A stretch of DNA of 64,000 nt from CAKSHP01 sp045636325 (GCA_045636325.1 JAZTXH010000001.1:153417-217416), one strand, 5' to 3'. Counted from the first letter of the stretch, positions 49,424 to 59,106 are shown. The notes: generated by a model not told the origin, from the sequence alone. A program made the numbers and translations.

Positions 49424-50131
49424 ATGAAAAAGGTAAAAGTATTATTAGTAATGTCAGAAATTGTGTTTTCAGTTATGTTTTGCACTTCAATCAGTGCCTT
49501 TGCTTTAACTGATGGAGATTGGGAGTTTAAACTTCTTAACAATGAGGCTATAATCACAAAATATGTGGGAGAAGGCGGAGATGTTGTGGTTCCGGAGTCA
49601 ATCTATGGCTCTCCTGTAACAAAACTTGAGCCAAGAATTTTCCAGCGTCATTCAGGAGTAACTTCAATTAAAATAGCCGCAAAGGTAACTGAAATACCTG
49701 ATAGTTTTGCATATGGTGTATATAGTGTGACTGAAGTAACAATTCCCGAAGGCGTTACAATTATTAAAAGTTCTGCGTTCCAGTATTGTGATAATCTTAA
49801 AACTGTAAATCTTCCGTCAACTCTTGAAATTATAGAGAGTGCGGGATTTGAAAGTTGTAAAGGTTTAAAAAATATTACATTACCCGAAGGCTTAAAAACT
49901 GTAGGAAACAGCATTTTTTGTGTATCAGGAATAGAGGAGATTACAATTCCGGCATCGCTTGAAGCTGCCGGTTATCACATGTTCTGGCAGTGCCATTCCC
50001 TTAAAAAAGTTATTTTCAATGAGGGTTGCAAAATTGTTTTTTTCATCTCCTTTTTGCCCTTAGGATTAGAAATTAGGGGAGTGAGGTGTTCTCGGAACAC
50101 TTTTTTATTACATTTGCTGATTTTTTATTAA
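49424..50131 (+). CDS. Secreted BspA-like leucine-rich repeat protein, probably truncated
   Basis: 235-residue secreted protein. A signal peptide (about 1-27, ending ISAFA) precedes BspA/LRR_5-type repeats of about 23 residues, for example VTEVTIPEGVTIIKSSAFQY and LKTVNLPSTLEIIESAGFES. The repeats stop at about residue 205 (KVIFNEGCKIV), and the final 30 residues (FFISFLPLGLEIRGVRCSRN...) are unlike LRR and run through a strong terminator. Usual relatives are much longer, with further repeats and anchoring domains. The gene is thus probably a 3'-truncated remnant. Such proteins often mediate adhesion. Confidence 0.75.
   Translation: MKKVKVLLVMSEIVFSVMFCTSISAFALTDGDWEFKLLNNEAIITKYVGEGGDVVVPESIYGSPVTKLEPRIFQRHSGVTSIKIAAKVTEIPDSFAYGVYSVTEVTIPEGVTIIKSSAFQYCDNLKTVNLPSTLEIIESAGFESCKGLKNITLPEGLKTVGNSIFCVSGIEEITIPASLEAAGYHMFWQCHSLKKVIFNEGCKIVFFISFLPLGLEIRGVRCSRNTFLLHLLIFY
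50086..50106 (+). terminator. Terminator inside the LRR reading frame end
   Basis: GTGTTC, TCG loop, GAACAC, then TTTTTT. It lies within the last 15 codons of the LRR frame, supporting the idea that those codons are not native coding sequence. Confidence 0.75.
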
Positions 50132-50158
50132 AAATGCGAAAAAAAGACAAAAAAATAC

Positions 50159-50186
50159 TTGAAATTTTGTAGATATATGGTATAAT
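50159..50186 (+). promoter_or_regulatory. Promoter for the NCS2 permease gene
   Basis: TTGAAA, a 16-base spacer and TATAAT precede the permease ATG by about 37 bases. The leader is too short for a purine riboswitch. Confidence 0.65.
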
Positions 50187-50223
50187 TTAGTTGTATCCAA
50201 AAAATTTAAGGAGGATTTTAAAA

Positions 50224-51581
50224 ATGGAAAAACTATTTAAGCTCAAAGAGCACGGCACTAATGTCAAAACAGAGATTATTGCCGGAATCACAACCTTTTT
50301 GGCAATGTCTTACATTTTGGCGGTTAACCCCGGTATGTTAGGCATTATTCCCGACGGTCCCGGTGCGGCTGCTATTTTTATGGCAACAGCGTTATCTGCG
50401 GCGATTGCTACAATATGTATGGCATTCTTTGCTAACTATCCTGTGGCATTGGCATCAGGTATGGGGCTTAACGCATTCTTTACTTATACAGTATATGTTT
50501 AACAATGGGTTATTCATACAGGGTAGCGCTAACTGCTATTTTGATTGAAGGCATCATATTTATGATTCTTTCATTATTTAAGTTCAGAGAAGCTTTGGTT
50601 AACAAAATTCCCAAGAACTTAAAGCTTGGTATTACAGCGGGTATCGGTTTGTTTATTACAATTATTGCACTTATTAATGCAGGTATTGTTGTAAATAATG
50701 ATTCTACATTGGTTGGCCTTGGCGATTTGGGTTCACCTCAGGTTGTTTTGGCTATAGTTGGTCTTTTGATTATTGGTGTGCTTCATCACTACAAGGTTAA
50801 AGGTGATATCTTAATCGGTATTTTGGCTACATGGGTATTAGGTATTATAGCAGAGCTGATAGGATGGTATAAAGTTGATATTGATGCAGGTGTATATTCT
50901 TTGATTCCTTCTCTTTCATGGGATGCAGTTAAGGCAAACTTTGCGCCTCCGGCACTTTTCCAGTTCGACTTTGGATTTATAGCAAAGAATTTTATGAGCT
51001 TTACAGTTATAATGTTTACATTCCTTTACACAGATATCTTTGATACAGTTGGTACATTGATTGGTGTAGCTCAGAAGGGTGACTTACTTGCAGAAGACGG
51101 CTCACTCCCCAAAGCAGGCGGTGCTTTAATGGCAGATGCTGTTGGTACAGTAGCCGGTGCATGTCTTGGTACATCCACGGTTACAAGCTATGTTGAGTCA
51201 TCAGCAGGCGTAGCAGCAGGCGGAAGAACAGGTCTTACAGCTCTTACAACAGGTATCATGTTCTTAATTGCAATTCCTTTTGCACCTATTTTCCTTGCAA
51301 TTCCCGGTTTTGCCACAACACCTGCTATGTTGTTTGTTGGCCTTTTAATGCTTTCTGCTGTAACACAGATGGATTTTGACACTGATATGGCTGATGCTGT
51401 AGGCGGATTTTTAGCAGTTGTTATGATGCCTTTTGCATACTCGATCGCAACAGGTATTATGTTTGCTATGATTTCATGGGTTGTGTTAAAGCTTTTGACA
51501 GGCAAAGCAAAAGATATTTCACCTATTATGTGGATTTCAGTTGTATTGTTTGCAATATATATTTATACAACAATAGCATAA
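50224..51581 (+). pseudogene. NCS2 family purine permease (PbuG/AzgA-like), frameshifted
   Basis: The gene encodes a nucleobase:cation symporter of the hypoxanthine/guanine/adenine type, about 452 residues if intact. The first frame gives MEKLFKLKEHGTNVKTEIIA, GITTFLAMSYILAVNPGMLG and ASGMGLNAFFTYTVYV and then stops. The second continues MGYSYRVALTAILIEGIIFM through GTSTVTSYVESSAGVAAGGR to the end. Adding one T to the TTT at 50498-50500 restores TYTVYVLTMGYSYRVALTA, which is family-like. So the protein is complete apart from one missing base. This is either a sequencing error or a recent inactivating mutation. ATG at 50224 follows AAGGAGG. Confidence 0.87.
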
Positions 51582-51587
51582 TTGTTT

Positions 51588-51618
51588 AAAAAAAGGCGGT
51601 CAGGCTGACCGCCTTTTT
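51588..51618 (+). terminator. Terminator after the NCS2 permease gene
   Basis: AAAAAAAGGCGGTCA and TGACCGCCTTTTTT form a near-perfect stem with a very small loop and a T-run. Strong. Confidence 0.9.
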
Positions 51619-51642
51619 TGTGTGCAGGAAAACCTCTTGATA

Positions 51643-51672
51643 TTGACAACTGCATAAAAGCGGTGATATAAT
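51643..51672 (+). promoter_or_regulatory. Promoter for fbp
   Basis: TTGACA, an 18-base spacer and TATAAT, about 36 bases before the fbp start. Both hexamers are perfect. Confidence 0.75.
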
Positions 51673-51707
51673 TAATATATAAAAATATTAATCAGGGAGG
51701 TATTTTG

Positions 51708-53660
51708 ATGAACGGAGAATATACAAATTATGAATATCTTAAATTGCTTTCAAAAAGCTATCCGTCAATTGCGGCGGCGGCAACGGAGATAATTAATCTT
51801 CAGGCAATTTTAAACCTTCCCAAAGGTACTGAGCATTTTATGAGTGACCTTCATGGTGAATATGAGGCATTTTTGCATATTTTAAAAAATGCTTCGGGTG
51901 TTATAAAAAGCAAAATACACGATATTTTTTCAACCACGCTTTCAAAGGCTGAAAGAAAAAGCCTTGCAACCCTTATCTATTATCCGGAAGAAAAGCTTGC
52001 ATTAATAAAAAAAGAGTGCGAAAATCTTGATGACTGGTATAAAATTACTCTTTACCGCCTTATTGAGCTTTGCCGTAATACAGGGTCAAAGTATACCCGT
52101 TCAAAGGTAAGAAAGGCACTGCCCAAAGATTTTGAATATATTATAGACGAGCTTTTGCATACAAATGATTTAAGCTATGATAAACAGGAGTATTACAATC
52201 AGATTATAAAAACCATTATTGCAACTGACAGGGCAGATGCATTTATTATTGCTCTTGCAAAGCTTATTCAGCGCCTTGCGGTTGACCATCTTCATATTAT
52301 AGGTGATATTTTTGACCGCGGACCCAGAGCAGATATTATAATGGATGAGCTTATGCGTTATCACAGCGTGGATATTCAGTGGGGCAATCACGATATAGTA
52401 TGGATGGGTGCAGCGGGGGGAAGCGATGCCTGCATTGCAAATGTTATAAGAAACAGCCTAAAATACAATAATTTTGATGTTTTGGAGGATGGTTATGGCA
52501 TAAGCACAAGACTGCTTACCACCTTTGCGCTTGACACCTATGAAGATGACGAGTGCAGTATTTTTATGCCTAAAAATCCGGAAAATATAAAAACCGGCAC
52601 ATCTGATTTTCTGTCTGCCAAAATTCATAAGGCGATAAGCGTTATTCAGTTTAAATTAGAGGCCCAGCTTATTATGCGTCATCCGGAATATAATATGAAC
52701 GATAGAATTCTGCTTGACAAGATTGATTTTGGTGCAGGCACAATTGAAATAGACGGTAAGACCTATGAATTACTTGACAAAAACTTCCCGACTATAGACG
52801 GGGAAAATCCCTTTAAGCTAAGCGCTCAGGAGGAAGATGTGGTAATAAGGTTAAGACATTCGTTCCTGCACAGTGAAAAACTGCAAAGCCACGTTAAGTT
52901 TCTGTTTTCAAAGGGAAATATGTATAAAAGCTTTAACGGAAATCTTTTGTATCATGGGTGCGTGCCTATGGACCAAGACGGCAACTTTGAAAAGGTAGAA
53001 ATTTTTGGCGAGCCTCTTTCAGGCAAGGCATATGTTGATAAGGCAGAGCAGATTGTAAGATGCGGATTTTTTGGTCTTGACGGCGAAAAGGAAAACGGCC
53101 TTGATTTTATGTGGTATTTATGGTGCGGAAGTAAATCGCCCCTTTTCGGCAAAGATAAGATGACTACCTTTGAGAGGTACTTTATTAAAGATAAAAGCAC
53201 TCACAAGGAAACAAAGGATTTTTATTATAAGTTTGTGGAAGAAGAAGAAATCTGTAAAAAAATACTCGAAGAATTTGGCATGAAGAAAGAGGGTACACAT
53301 ATTATAAACGGACATGTTCCGGTGCAGATTAAAAAAGGCGAAAGCCCTGTTAAGGCAGGGGGCAGGCTTTTGGTAATTGACGGCGGTCTTTCGAAAGCGT
53401 ATCAGGAAAAAACGGGCATTGCAGGCTATACTCTTATATATAATTCCTACGGTCTTGTTTTAGCAGCGCACGAACCATTTAAATCTGCCACAGCCGCAAT
53501 AGAGCAGGAGCGGGATATGCATTCTGAATCTGTTGTGCTTGAGGGGTCTTTAAAAAGAAAAAAAGTTATGGATACCGATACAGGTGAGAGAATCAAGAAA
53601 AGAATATGCGAGCTTGAAAATCTTTTGAAGGCATACAGAAGCGGTATTTTGACAGAATAG
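51708..53660 (+). CDS. fbp: Fructose-1,6-bisphosphatase class III
   Basis: Gluconeogenic enzyme that removes the C1 phosphate of fructose-1,6-bisphosphate; class III is the Firmicutes form. The protein has 650 residues, typical of the class. Metallophosphoesterase-type metal motifs are clear: FMSDLHGEYEAF (about 46-57), GDIFDRGPRAD (about 201-211), WGNHDIVWMG (about 225-234) and a late HIINGHVPVQIKKGESPVKA. The ATG follows GGGAGG by 7 bases, so the upstream TTG is not used. It is monocistronic. Confidence 0.96.
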   Translation: MNGEYTNYEYLKLLSKSYPSIAAAATEIINLQAILNLPKGTEHFMSDLHGEYEAFLHILKNASGVIKSKIHDIFSTTLSKAERKSLATLIYYPEEKLALIKKECENLDDWYKITLYRLIELCRNTGSKYTRSKVRKALPKDFEYIIDELLHTNDLSYDKQEYYNQIIKTIIATDRADAFIIALAKLIQRLAVDHLHIIGDIFDRGPRADIIMDELMRYHSVDIQWGNHDIVWMGAAGGSDACIANVIRNSLKYNNFDVLEDGYGISTRLLTTFALDTYEDDECSIFMPKNPENIKTGTSDFLSAKIHKAISVIQFKLEAQLIMRHPEYNMNDRILLDKIDFGAGTIEIDGKTYELLDKNFPTIDGENPFKLSAQEEDVVIRLRHSFLHSEKLQSHVKFLFSKGNMYKSFNGNLLYHGCVPMDQDGNFEKVEIFGEPLSGKAYVDKAEQIVRCGFFGLDGEKENGLDFMWYLWCGSKSPLFGKDKMTTFERYFIKDKSTHKETKDFYYKFVEEEEICKKILEEFGMKKEGTHIINGHVPVQIKKGESPVKAGGRLLVIDGGLSKAYQEKTGIAGYTLIYNSYGLVLAAHEPFKSATAAIEQERDMHSESVVLEGSLKRKKVMDTDTGERIKKRICELENLLKAYRSGILTE

Positions 53661-53858
53661 AGGTTTTTAACAAGCGATAATGAATAAGGAATAGCCAATA
53701 GTATTACTTTTTGGAATAAATTCAGATGAAAATTAATAGAAAAAAGACGTTTTGAAAAATAAAATTACTGAAATTGCATTATATTTAAAGATTTTATGGT
53801 TAAAATGCAAAATAATACAAAAAATGCAAGTTTAGTAAATTAAAAATTGCAAAAATCG

Positions 53859-53887
53859 TTGACAAAATAAAAATAATATGATACCAT
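53859..53887 (+). promoter_or_regulatory. Promoter for the TAXI-TRAP operon
   Basis: TTGACA, a 17-base spacer and TACCAT, about 63 bases before the solute-binding protein gene. The rest of the 290-base gap after fbp is AT-rich, with nothing else recognised. Confidence 0.6.
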
Positions 53888-53950
53888 AAATTTGTATGGT
53901 TTTGGCAAAGAAACCAAATTCCTAAAAATCTTTTATCAGGAGGGTAAAAA

Positions 53951-54919
53951 ATGAAAAATCTTAAAAAAGTATTAGCAGTAATTCTTGCAGTAGTTATGGT
54001 TTTATCTTTGGCTGCATGCGGTAACACACAAACAGATGGTGGTGCTAAAAAGGCAACATACAAGTTTGCTTCCGGCGGAACAAGCGGAACATATTATGCG
54101 GTTGCAAATGCATTGGCTCCAATTATCGGTGATGCAGCAAATATGACAATCCGTGTTGACTCTACAGGTGCTTCAAAGGCTAACATTCAGTTAATTGACA
54201 ATGGTGAAGTTGATTTCGCTATAGTTCAGAACGACGTTATGGACTATGCTTACAATGGTACAGATTTGTTTGCAACAGAGGGCACAATCAATACCTTTGC
54301 AACAGTTGGCGCAGTATATGCTGAGGTTTGTCAGATAGTTGCAACACCTGACATTAACACAGTAGCTGACCTTAAGGGTAAAACTGTTTCTATCGGTGAT
54401 GCAGGAAGTGGTGTTGAGTTCAACGCAATTCAGATTCTTGATGCTTATGGTTTAACAAAGGACGATATCACAGTTGTTAATGCTGATTTCGGTAACTCTT
54501 CAGAACAGTTCAAAAACGGTTCTATTGACGCATTCTTCTGTACAGCAGGTGCGCCCACAACAAATATTACAGACCTTTCAAACTCTGCTAAGGATTACAA
54601 GCTTGTTGCAATTGATGATGAGCACGCTATGGCACTTAAGGCAAAATATCCCTTCTATTCAACATATTCAATTCCTGGCGGCACATACAATGGTACAGAC
54701 GAAGATGTTCAGACAGTTGCTGTAAAGGCTACAATCATTTGTAAGGCTGACTTGCCTGAAGAGGATGTATATAGCTTTACAAAGGCATTGTTTGAAAAGA
54801 AAGATGCTTTAGTTGCAGCTCATGCTAAGTTTGGCGAATTAGCTCTTGATTATGCAACAGATGTTGGCTCTGTTCCCTTCCATGCAGGTGCACAGAAGTA
54901 CTTTGATGAAGTTAAATAA
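53951..54919 (+). CDS. TAXI-family TRAP transporter solute-binding lipoprotein
   Basis: 322-residue extracytoplasmic binding protein of a TAXI-type TRAP transporter. The signal (KVLAVILAVVMVLSLAAC) ends in the lipobox LAAC, so it is lipid-anchored. The mature part opens YKFASGGTSGTYYAVANALA and contains GDAGSGVEFNAIQILDAYGL, both typical of TAXI proteins, which bind C4-dicarboxylates, glutamate or similar anions. The ligand is unknown. It is coupled by a one-base TAATG overlap to the DUF1850 gene. Confidence 0.93.
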   Translation: MKNLKKVLAVILAVVMVLSLAACGNTQTDGGAKKATYKFASGGTSGTYYAVANALAPIIGDAANMTIRVDSTGASKANIQLIDNGEVDFAIVQNDVMDYAYNGTDLFATEGTINTFATVGAVYAEVCQIVATPDINTVADLKGKTVSIGDAGSGVEFNAIQILDAYGLTKDDITVVNADFGNSSEQFKNGSIDAFFCTAGAPTTNITDLSNSAKDYKLVAIDDEHAMALKAKYPFYSTYSIPGGTYNGTDEDVQTVAVKATIICKADLPEEDVYSFTKALFEKKDALVAAHAKFGELALDYATDVGSVPFHAGAQKYFDEVK

Positions 54920-55401
54920 TGAAAAGCTCATTTAAAAGATTGGTGTTAATTGCAGCCGCAGCTTTAATAACAGTTGCGGCTGTTATCTTGATTAAAGGTG
55001 CTTGCGGCAGCAAAAAACTTGTTTTACAAGACCGGGAAAACGGAAAAATTTATGCAGAGTATGCCGTAAATGAAGATGATGTTTTTTTTGTTTCTTTTAT
55101 TCATTCGGTAAATCAGTCAGAGGTTGTAGACTATTACAAATGTGATGAAAGTGGCAAAATCATATGTTTTGCAAATCGTTTTCACTCTTTTGGTGCAGGT
55201 ATGCCGGAGAGCTGGTCTGACGGGGTAGTGACGGAAATTACTGATGATGGTATTTTAGTAAGTAACCTGAATATCGTTTTTGATGATATTACTTATATTG
55301 TGGGCACTGTGTCAGACCATATATTAAATATAAACGGAAAAGATATAAGCCTTCGGGAACTGTGCGGAAAAAATGCCGAGGTAACCTTTAAAATAAAATA
55401 G
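54919..55401 (+). CDS. DUF1850 domain protein of a TAXI-TRAP system
   Basis: 160-residue protein with one N-terminal membrane segment or signal anchor (LVLIAAAALITVAAVILIKG) and an outer DUF1850-type domain (VFFVSFIHSVNQSEVVDYYK and FHSFGAGMPESWS). DUF1850 genes are regularly found with TAXI TRAP transporters, where this small component may aid the complex. Overlap with the binding-protein gene and 25-base spacing to the permease support a three-gene operon. Confidence 0.85.
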   Translation: MKSSFKRLVLIAAAALITVAAVILIKGACGSKKLVLQDRENGKIYAEYAVNEDDVFFVSFIHSVNQSEVVDYYKCDESGKIICFANRFHSFGAGMPESWSDGVVTEITDDGILVSNLNIVFDDITYIVGTVSDHILNINGKDISLRELCGKNAEVTFKIK

Positions 55402-55426
55402 GACTTTCATAAAGGAGGGGTAATAA

Positions 55427-57409
55427 GTGAAAGATGAAATTAAAAAAGACGACACAACACTTGAAAGTATAAAAATGGCGGCAGACGAAAACATCGATGC
55501 CGATGCACTTATGGCAGAGTTTGACCGTGAATCAAACACAAGACACTTTACGGGCAAAAAGAAATATTTTATAAATGGTCTTATGATTTTCTTTGCAATT
55601 TTTGCTCTTTGCGTTGCCTTACTTGGAAGATTTTTAAATAAAATTTCGTTTCTGGCAACGGTAATGGTTTGGCCTGGTAACTGCGCTGTATTTTTAGCAC
55701 TTATTTTAGTAATTGCGTATTTAATTTATCCTGCCTATAAAAAGCAGGTGCAAAAGATTAATTATATTCCATGGTATGATTATATATTAGCGGCACTTTC
55801 CCTTGTTTGCTTTTTATATATTGCAATTAATGCAATTGAAATTGCGGGCAGAGCAATAAATATAAATACTACCGATAAAATAGTGGGAATATTGTGTATC
55901 TTGCTTTTGGCAGAGGCGTGCCGAAGAGTGGTTGGGCTTCCTATTCTTTGCGTTATAGCAGTGCTTATAGTTTACACATTTACACAGGGCACAACATTTA
56001 CAAGATTCCTGCAGACTCTTGCATTTACAAAAGATGGTATAACAGGTACACCGCTTCAGATTTGCACAAACTATCTGGCGTTGTTTATTCTGTTTGGTTC
56101 ATTCCTCGAAAAAACTGGCATTGGTTCGTTCTTTGTTGATTTGGCAAACTCTATTGCCGGCTTTGCATGTGGGGGACCTGCCAAGGTTGCGGTAATTTCA
56201 AGTGCCCTTGAGGGTATGTATTCAGGAAGTAGTGTTGCAAACACAGTGGGAAGCGGTTCTATTACGATTCCTACCATGAAAAGAGCAGGGTATAAGCCTG
56301 AATTTGCAGCAGCGGTTGAGGCAGCAGCATCTACCGGCGGCCAGATTATGCCACCGATTATGGGTGCGGCAGCGTTCCTGATGTCAGAAATTACAGCTAT
56401 TCCTTATATGACAATTGCCGTTGCAGCAATTTTACCTGCAGTTTTGTATTTTGCGGGAATATTTATGATGATTCATTTTGAGGCTAAAAAGCTGGGGCTT
56501 CGCGGTCTTAAAAAAGAAGATATTCCTAATTTCTTTAAGCTTGTTTTGAAAAAAGGCTATTTGCTTATTCCTATTTTTGTTTTGGTATTTTTAATGGGAA
56601 GAGGTATGACTCCGGCATATTCTGTTTCTTTGGCAATTCTTTCTGCAATTATTGTAAGCTTCTTTTCAAAGGAAACAAGACTTACACCAAAATCATTTCT
56701 TGGTGCATTAACAGGCGGAACAAAAAGTACAATCGGTGTTGCGATTGCCTGTGCGGTTGCAGGTAACGTGGTTGGTCTTGTGAGCCTTTCATATTTGGGT
56801 CAGACTCTTATGGATTTATTAAGAGTTGTATCAGGCAGCAGTATGTTTTTGGCGCTTGTGCTTGTTATGCTTTCATGTATTGTGCTTGGCATGGGCGTGC
56901 CCACAACGGCAAACTATGTTATTATGGCAACAATGGCGGCACCCCTTATTCTTTCATTAGGCGATGTACCATTGCTTGCTGCTCATATGTTTGTGTTCTA
57001 TTTCGGTATTGTGGCAGATATTACACCGCCCGTTGCCCTTGCGGCTTACGCAGGCAGCGCCATTGCAAAATCCGACCCGCTTAAAACCGGTATAACGGCA
57101 ACAAGGCTTGCGATAACGGCATTTATTGTGCCATTTATATTTGTTATGGAGCCGAAGATGTTGTTTATTGATGCAACAGCCTTTGAGGTTATATTGATTA
57201 TAATAACATCCATGATTGGTATTATAGCAATTTCTGCGGGTATGGAGGGATATTTTAAAACGAAGATGTCATGGTATGAAAGAATTTTAATTCTTGTCGG
57301 CGGTCTTTGTATGATTGTGCCCGGTGCGGCAACCGATATTGTAGGCCTTGTTCTTGTTGTGATTTGCTATGTATGGCAAACGGCAAAAACGAAAAAAGAG
57401 AAAAATTAA
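55427..57409 (+). CDS. Fused TRAP transporter permease (4TM/12TM)
   Basis: 660-residue membrane protein in which the small (DctQ-like) and large (DctM-like) TRAP permeases are fused, as is usual for TAXI systems. A cytoplasmic N-terminal stretch of about 45 residues precedes numerous hydrophobic segments. Conserved stretches include SALEGMYSGSSVANTVGSGS, EAAASTGGQIMPPIMGAAAF and MGVPTTANYVIMATMAAPL. It imports the solute using a sodium or proton gradient. The GTG start is preceded by AAAGGAGGGG. Confidence 0.94.
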   Translation: MKDEIKKDDTTLESIKMAADENIDADALMAEFDRESNTRHFTGKKKYFINGLMIFFAIFALCVALLGRFLNKISFLATVMVWPGNCAVFLALILVIAYLIYPAYKKQVQKINYIPWYDYILAALSLVCFLYIAINAIEIAGRAININTTDKIVGILCILLLAEACRRVVGLPILCVIAVLIVYTFTQGTTFTRFLQTLAFTKDGITGTPLQICTNYLALFILFGSFLEKTGIGSFFVDLANSIAGFACGGPAKVAVISSALEGMYSGSSVANTVGSGSITIPTMKRAGYKPEFAAAVEAAASTGGQIMPPIMGAAAFLMSEITAIPYMTIAVAAILPAVLYFAGIFMMIHFEAKKLGLRGLKKEDIPNFFKLVLKKGYLLIPIFVLVFLMGRGMTPAYSVSLAILSAIIVSFFSKETRLTPKSFLGALTGGTKSTIGVAIACAVAGNVVGLVSLSYLGQTLMDLLRVVSGSSMFLALVLVMLSCIVLGMGVPTTANYVIMATMAAPLILSLGDVPLLAAHMFVFYFGIVADITPPVALAAYAGSAIAKSDPLKTGITATRLAITAFIVPFIFVMEPKMLFIDATAFEVILIIITSMIGIIAISAGMEGYFKTKMSWYERILILVGGLCMIVPGAATDIVGLVLVVICYVWQTAKTKKEKN

Positions 57410-57517
57410 AAGCATAATATTTATGTACAGGCATCGAAAAGCGAAGTTATATTTTGATAATTTGAAAATTGTAGGCGTACGATGGTGCGGTGGAGTTCAA
57501 ATTGACAAAAAGCAAGA

Positions 57518-57557
57518 AACCACAAGGAAAATTAAATGTTTTCCTTGTGGTTGTTTT
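57518..57557 (+). terminator. Terminator after the TRAP operon
   Basis: A perfect 14-bp stem (AACCACAAGGAAAA and complement) with a 7-base loop is followed by GTTTTTT. It follows the TRAP permease by about 110 bases of sequence with no recognised feature; the 170 bases after it hold only the tRNA promoter. Confidence 0.85.
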
Positions 57558-57725
57558 TTGTTTTATAATAATATAAAGATTTGAGTAAGATTATTTTTTT
57601 TGCGGTAGAACAAGTTTTTCAATACTCTGCGGTGCATATTGATTAAAGATGTGCCCCGTTTTTATTATATAGTTTGTGAAAACAGATAAAAATACGAGTT
57701 TTTTTATAAAAGTTTTAAAATTTGC

Positions 57726-57754
57726 TTGACAAGCGTGGTAAAATGTATTATAAT
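57726..57754 (+). promoter_or_regulatory. Consensus promoter for tRNA-Pro
   Basis: TTGACA, a 17-base spacer, TATAAT. This is a perfect consensus promoter 37 bases upstream of the tRNA. Confidence 0.85.
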
Positions 57755-57791
57755 AATTGATGCTGACTGAAGTTGTCTATTTAATATGTAT

Positions 57792-57868
57792 CTGGGTGTG
57801 GCGCAGTTTGGTAGCGTGCTTGAATGGGGTTCAAGAGGCCGGGAGTTCAAGTCTCCCCACTCAGACCA
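57792..57868 (+). tRNA. tRNA-Pro (anticodon GGG)
   Basis: 77-base tRNA including an encoded CCA. The acceptor stem is CTGGGTG paired with CACTCAG (one G-T pair). The D arm has GCGCAGTTTGGTAGCGTGC, the anticodon stem is CTTGA/TCAAG around the loop ATGGGGT giving anticodon GGG, and the T arm is GGGAG-TTCAAGT-CTCCC. It stands alone between its own promoter and terminator. Confidence 0.95.
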
Positions 57869-57907
57869 AAAATCGACAAGGTTCTTTTAAGAATCTTGTC
57901 GATTTTA
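57869..57907 (+). terminator. Terminator of tRNA-Pro
   Basis: AAATCGACAAG and CTTGTCGATTT form a long stem, extended by TTCTT/AAGAA, directly after the CCA end, with TTTT following. Confidence 0.85.
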
Positions 57908-58041
57908 CTTATTATTTAGTGTTTAATAAAGTAAAAAGATAAAAAAGAGAAAGTGTGTTTACAAATCAACTTGTTGGCAGTGGAACAAGTATTGGTGCAA
58001 ATATTAGAAATTAAATTTGCCAGCGGTCTTAATGGAGCGAA

Positions 58042-58992
58042 CTAAGCTTGTTCCGATGTATTAAGTTCAATAAATTTTTGGCATGCAGTTGACAGATAGT
58101 GATTACTTTTTCTGTAGAAATATATTTTCCTTGTTATTTCTTTATCATTAAGTTTATAATAATAGAGCTGTTCTTCGGACCCTGTGTGTTTTATTAAAGT
58201 ATCGCTTACAAAGGACACTCCTGTACCGGTGCGGGAAATATTGTGTGCGGTAACCTGCTGGTCAAGAAAAAATATGGTCTTCGGATTAAAATTATGCTTT
58301 TTAAAGAGAATATTTGCACGCTTGCCGGTATCGTTTTCCGGATTAAGCAAAATAAAAGAACAGTCTGAAAAGTGTTTAAGATCTACACTATATTTATCAG
58401 ACAAATGTTTTTCTAATTTAATATCCTTTGCACTTAAACGATATTTTGACAGTTTATCATTGACAGGAAAAGCACAAGGAACAGCCAAAAGAAGGGTTTC
58501 TGTTTTAAATACGGTCGATTTTATTGCAGCATTATCTATTACTGCATTATCAATTATTATATCAATAGCACCGAGATTTAGTTTTTCAATAAGATTTTTT
58601 GTGCTATCTTCAATAATTTCAAAAAAGACATCAGGGTAAATGCTATTAAAATTAGATATCATATAAGGGAGCAAAAAAGATGAAAACAGACTACTTCCGC
58701 CTATTTTAACAGAACCGCTAACTGTATTGGTACAATCTGATATATATCTTTCGAAACTGAGTTCTTTTTCTTTGATTTCAAGAGCATAGCGTATATATTC
58801 CCGACCTGCTTCAGTCAAAGAAACGGGGGAAGTAGAACGATCGAAAAGAGGTAAGGAAATCCTGTCTTCTATTCTTTTGACAGACGCGCTAAGAGAGGGT
58901 TGAGAAACATAAAGTCGTTGAGCTGCTTTGGAAAAACTACCTTCTTCATAGATGGCAATAATATAATGTTTGTTAGTAAACATAATACTCAC
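58042..58992 (-). CDS. LysR-family transcriptional regulator
   Basis: 316-residue LysR-type regulator. The N-terminal winged helix-turn-helix (about 1-60) contains HYIIAIYEEGSFSKAAQRLY and VSQPSLSASVKRIEDRISLP. The rest is the ligand-binding domain. It is divergent from the aspartate ammonia-lyase gene over a 114-base gap, the usual layout for a LysR gene controlling its neighbour and itself. The co-inducer is unknown; an amino acid or dicarboxylate is plausible. Confidence 0.92.
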   Translation of the reverse strand: MSIMFTNKHYIIAIYEEGSFSKAAQRLYVSQPSLSASVKRIEDRISLPLFDRSTSPVSLTEAGREYIRYALEIKEKELSFERYISDCTNTVSGSVKIGGSSLFSSFLLPYMISNFNSIYPDVFFEIIEDSTKNLIEKLNLGAIDIIIDNAVIDNAAIKSTVFKTETLLLAVPCAFPVNDKLSKYRLSAKDIKLEKHLSDKYSVDLKHFSDCSFILLNPENDTGKRANILFKKHNFNPKTIFFLDQQVTAHNISRTGTGVSFVSDTLIKHTGSEEQLYYYKLNDKEITRKIYFYRKSNHYLSTACQKFIELNTSEQA

Positions 58993-59053
58993 TCCTGTAT
59001 AACTTTTAAATTATGGATAATATATTTTAATATGTATTTGATTATACTACAAA

Positions 59054-59070
59054 ATTGATGTAAAATCAAT
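59054..59070. promoter_or_regulatory. Candidate LysR operator
   Basis: ATTGAT, 5 bases, ATCAAT: a perfect palindrome in the divergent LysR/aspA gap. It fits the general T-N11-A dyad of LysR sites. Confidence 0.5.
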
Positions 59071-59106
59071 AGCGAAAAAACACTAATGTTAAAAGAGGTA
59101 ATTATA

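Noticed and set aside
50187..50223. Purine riboswitch before the NCS2 permease
   Set aside because: Only about 37 bases separate the -10 element from the start codon, too short for the aptamer.
57757..57942. 61-residue open frame across tRNA-Pro
   Set aside because: It overlaps a complete tRNA and its terminator and has no ribosome site.
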